Positions 5,140-7,347 of a DNA stretch of 7,347 nucleotides are shown one piece after another. The stretch is from Bacteroidota bacterium (GTDB lineage: Bacteria; Bacteroidota; Kryptoniia; Kryptoniales; JAKASW01), in the NCBI GenBank assembly GCA_021796055.1, contig JAJYOS010000315.1:1-7347 (forward strand). The letters run 5' to 3'. The notes beneath the pieces are model-generated. The model was not told the DNA's origin. It made no database searches and was given only the letters and a program-made list of their open reading frames with translations. The position numbers and the translations under genes were made by a program. The stretch's first letter is position 1, and each line of letters begins with the position of its first letter.

Positions 5140-7308
5140 TTACCTTTTGGATTTCCTCGCGGATTTCTTTGCCGGTTTCTTCGCAGCCTTTCGTGAGGCA
5201 GCAGAGACTGCCACCGGATACTTTAGAGCCGCCCGCGCCGCCGCCAACCTTGCGATCGGCACCCTGAAGGGAGAGCAGCTGACGTAGTTGAGCCCGATCA
5301 TGTGGCAGAACTCTACCGACGACGGTTCGCCGCCATGTTCACCGCAGATACCGAGCTTGAGGTTCGGTTTGACGGAACGCCCCTTCTCCTTCGCCATCTT
5401 CATCAGGGAACCGACCCCGTCGCGATCAAGCACCTCGAACGGATCCTTCGCGTAGATCTCCATCTCGGTGTAAGGAACCAGGAACCTGGCTGCGTCGTCG
5501 CGGCTGACGCCGAGCGTCGTCTGGGTCAGATCGTTCGTCCCGAAACTGAAGAACTCGGCAACCCTGGCTATTTCGTCGGCGGTTATGGCACCACGAGGAA
5601 TCTCGATCATCGTGCCGACGAGATAACTGAACTTGACTCCGGCCTGCTTCATCACATCGTCGGCTACCTTCCTGACGATCGCCGCCTGGTTGTCAAGTTC
5701 TTTTACGTTTCCAACCAACGGGATCATGACTTCCGGCTCGACCTTCATCCCTTCTTTCTGGACGTTGGCCGCAGCCTCAAAGATCGCCCGTGACTGCATT
5801 TCGGTTATTTCGGGGTAGATGATTCCGAGCCTGCAACCGCGGAAGCCGAGCATCGGGTTGAACTCGTGGAGATCTTCCACTCTTTGGTGCACTTTCTCAT
5901 AGCTTATTCCCATCTCGGCAGCAAGCTGTCTCTGCGCCTTCTCTTCGTGCGGAAGAAATTCATGCAGAGGCGGGTCGAGAGTTCTGATTGTCACGGGCCT
6001 CCCGGCCATTGCCTTGAAGATTCCTTCGAAGTCCTTGCGCTGGAGAGGAAGCAGTTTGGCTAACGCAGCCTTCCTCGCCTCGAGCTTGTCGGCGAGAATC
6101 ATTTCGCGCATCGGACCGATCTTGTCTTCACCGAAAAACATATGTTCTGTCCGGCAGAGACCGATCCCTTCTGCGCCGAAGGCAACCGCGTTCGATGCCT
6201 GGTCGGGCTGGTCGGCATTTGTACGTATCTTCAATGTCCTGTACTTGTCCGCCCATCTGAGAACTTTGGCAAACTCCTGGTAAACGGGCGCATCTTTCGG
6301 ATCGAGTGTCCTGTCGATCAGGACCTGCAGTACCTCCGACGGCTTCGTAGCGATTTTACCTTCTACCACTTCGCCGGTGGTCCCGTCGATGGAGATCCAG
6401 TCGCCTTCCTTTATGACTTTGCCGTTGACTCTCATAGTGTGGGTGGAGTAGTCAATCTCGAGCGCTGAGCAGCCTGCGACGCAGACTTTTCCCATCTGGC
6501 GAGCCACGAGGGCGGCATGTGAAGTCATTCCACCCCTGGCAGTAAGGATTCCTGCCGCTGCGTCCATTCCTCTTATGTCTTCCGGTGATGTCTCGATACG
6601 GGTCAGGATCACCGTCTCACCGCGCTTGTGCCACTCTTCGGCATCCGGCGCATTGAACACTACTCGTCCGGTCGCTGCTCCCGGTCCGGCGTTCAAACCT
6701 TTCGCGAGGAGTCTGTCACCTTTCACGGCCGCTTCTTTTTCCTTCAAGTCGAAGACCGGACGCAAGAGCTGGTTCAGCTGATCCGGCTCGACTCTGCCGA
6801 TGGCATCCCTCTCGGAGATAAGACCTTCTTCCACCATGTCGACAGCCATCTTGATCGCTGCAAATGCCGTTCTCTTTCCGACACGGCACTGGAGCATGTA
6901 GAGCTTGCCTTCCTGTATGGTGAACTCAATATCGTTCATATCTTTGTAATGCTTCTCGAGCGTCTTCCGGATTTTATCGAGTCGGGCGTATATCTTCGGA
7001 TTCTCCTTCTTCAGCTCCGAGATAGGTATCGGAGTCCTGATTCCGGCAACCACATCCTCGCCCTGGGCATTCATGAGATACTCGCCGTAGAACTGGTTCG
7101 TCCCGGTGGCAGGATCACGTGTGAATGCAACGCCGGTTCCGGAAGATTCTCCCATATTCCCGAATACCATGGCTACGACGCTGACCGCCGTTCCCCACGA
7201 TTCCGGGATGTCGTACATTTTCCGGTAAGCTATAGCGCGGTCGTTGTTCCACGATCCGAATACGGCTCCTATCGCTCCCCACAACTGTTTCATCGGATCT
7301 TCCGGAAA
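5140..7308 (-). CDS. ppdK: Pyruvate, phosphate dikinase, N-terminal ~200 residues missing
   Basis: PPDK interconverts ATP + phosphate + pyruvate with AMP + pyrophosphate + PEP through a phosphohistidine that swings between two active sites. The readable part starts [20 protein letters not shown], which in known PPDKs lies about 200 residues in, so the first part of the ATP-grasp domain is lost. Numbering from the internal Met at 7293 (717 residues to the stop): ATP-grasp remainder 1-140 ([20 protein letters not shown] 42-61; [11 protein letters not shown] 78-88; [12 protein letters not shown] 124-135); phosphohistidine domain about 195-310 with [12 protein letters not shown], catalytic H259 and the regulatory-type T257; PEP/pyruvate barrel about 350-690 with [15 protein letters not shown] (373-387), [12 protein letters not shown] (479-490), [13 protein letters not shown] (581-593), [15 protein letters not shown] with catalytic C650, and [16 protein letters not shown]. 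After the normal end near 692 comes an extra tail [17 protein letters not shown]. Met 7293 is not a true start. The frame is blocked upstream by TGA at 7318-7320, inside bases copied from queA. Confidence 0.96.
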   Translation of the reverse strand, partial: FPEDPMKQLWGAIGAVFGSWNNDRAIAYRKMYDIPESWGTAVSVVAMVFGNMGESSGTGVAFTRDPATGTNQFYGEYLMNAQGEDVVAGIRTPIPISELKKENPKIYARLDKIRKTLEKHYKDMNDIEFTIQEGKLYMLQCRVGKRTAFAAIKMAVDMVEEGLISERDAIGRVEPDQLNQLLRPVFDLKEKEAAVKGDRLLAKGLNAGPGAATGRVVFNAPDAEEWHKRGETVILTRIETSPEDIRGMDAAAGILTARGGMTSHAALVARQMGKVCVAGCSALEIDYSTHTMRVNGKVIKEGDWISIDGTTGEVVEGKIATKPSEVLQVLIDRTLDPKDAPVYQEFAKVLRWADKYRTLKIRTNADQPDQASNAVAFGAEGIGLCRTEHMFFGEDKIGPMREMILADKLEARKAALAKLLPLQRKDFEGIFKAMAGRPVTIRTLDPPLHEFLPHEEKAQRQLAAEMGISYEKVHQRVEDLHEFNPMLGFRGCRLGIIYPEITEMQSRAIFEAAANVQKEGMKVEPEVMIPLVGNVKELDNQAAIVRKVADDVMKQAGVKFSYLVGTMIEIPRGAITADEIARVAEFFSFGTNDLTQTTLGVSRDDAARFLVPYTEMEIYAKDPFEVLDRDGVGSLMKMAKEKGRSVKPNLKLGICGEHGGEPSSVEFCHMIGLNYVSCSPFRVPIARLAAARAALKYPVAVSAASRKAAKKPAKKSARKSKR

Positions 7309-7347
7309 GTGCGGTCTTCAATCTGTTGCGTTTTTCTGTTCAGGACC
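7304..7347. repeat. 44-bp direct repeat, copy 2: queA-derived tail at the window's right edge
   Basis: These 44 bases are identical to 4935-4978 within queA, same orientation, and run exactly to the end of the window. ppdK homology ends at the same place, with FPEDP spanning the join through the shared bases GGAAA (plus strand). In the ppdK frame the tail reads GPEQKNATD, a stop, then RPH. In the queA frame it reads [14 protein letters not shown], then RKIR and a stop. Neither gives a working fusion, so this is best read as a chimeric contig end. Confidence 0.95.

Noticed and set aside
7291..7293. ATG 7293 as the true start of a short 717-residue PPDK
   Set aside because: In-frame homology (FPEDP) continues upstream of it and the ATP-grasp domain would be cut in half. 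The upstream stop lies inside the queA-derived tail.
7294..7347. A novel queA-ppdK fusion protein
   Set aside because: Both possible frames across the join hit a stop within a few codons (TGA at 7318-7320 in the ppdK frame; TGA overlapping ATG 7293 in the queA frame).
1..7347. CRISPR array, tRNA, rRNA, insertion sequence, phage or toxin-antitoxin genes
   Set aside because: Reading by eye, no regularly spaced repeats, cloverleaf-like RNA genes, transposase motifs or paired toxin-antitoxin ORFs were seen. The only long direct repeat is the 44-base queA copy at the edge.

Overview
The window looks like a short metagenome-type contig from a bacterium. It holds six recognisable protein genes on both strands, with a gene cut off at each end. 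The acyl-CoA carboxylase beta subunit is of the type common in the Bacteroidota/Chlorobiota/Ignavibacteria group: it carries an extended stretch before the GGVIYSDSADKAARFI segment and ends in FNVGVIQT. Together with weak or absent Shine-Dalgarno sites on several genes, this suggests that broad group. The assignment is an inference from protein style, not a measured phylogeny. I see no tRNA, rRNA, CRISPR array, transposase, phage gene or defence system.

Layout, left to right. Positions 1-699 (minus) hold the N-terminal part of a membrane-anchored M23-family peptidase that runs off the left edge, with a good sigma70-like promoter at 713-741. Positions 700-1017 lie between divergent genes and hold two small possible ORFs (735-965 and 962-1021), each overlapping the next by an ATGA. 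Positions 1018-2685 (plus) encode the carboxyltransferase (beta) subunit of a biotin-dependent acyl-CoA carboxylase. A 222-residue exported protein of uncertain function (2682-3350) is coupled to it by a TTGA overlap. Its end overlaps by 11 bases the convergent end of ispD (3340-4026, minus). Upstream of ispD on the same strand are queA (4027-5067), a bulged inverted repeat (5094-5131), and ppdK (5140 to about 7308), whose first 200 or so codons are missing.

The genes are mostly housekeeping: cell-wall remodelling (M23), acyl-CoA carboxylation, isoprenoid precursor synthesis by the MEP pathway (IspD), tRNA queuosine modification (QueA) and pyruvate/PEP interconversion (PPDK). ppdK, queA and ispD run in one direction and may be co-transcribed, with queA and ispD directly abutting (TAA then ATG).

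The most important anomaly is at the right edge. The last 44 bases (7304-7347) exactly copy an internal piece of queA (4935-4978) in the same orientation, and ppdK homology stops exactly there. This looks like a chimeric or mis-assembled contig end, or less likely the junction of a 2,369-bp tandem duplication or circle, rather than a real ppdK 5' end. Other points of interest are a histone-like basic tail on PPDK, a nearly leaderless promoter for the peptidase, and the chain of start/stop overlaps before and after the carboxylase. I did not find convincing evidence of a new biological system.
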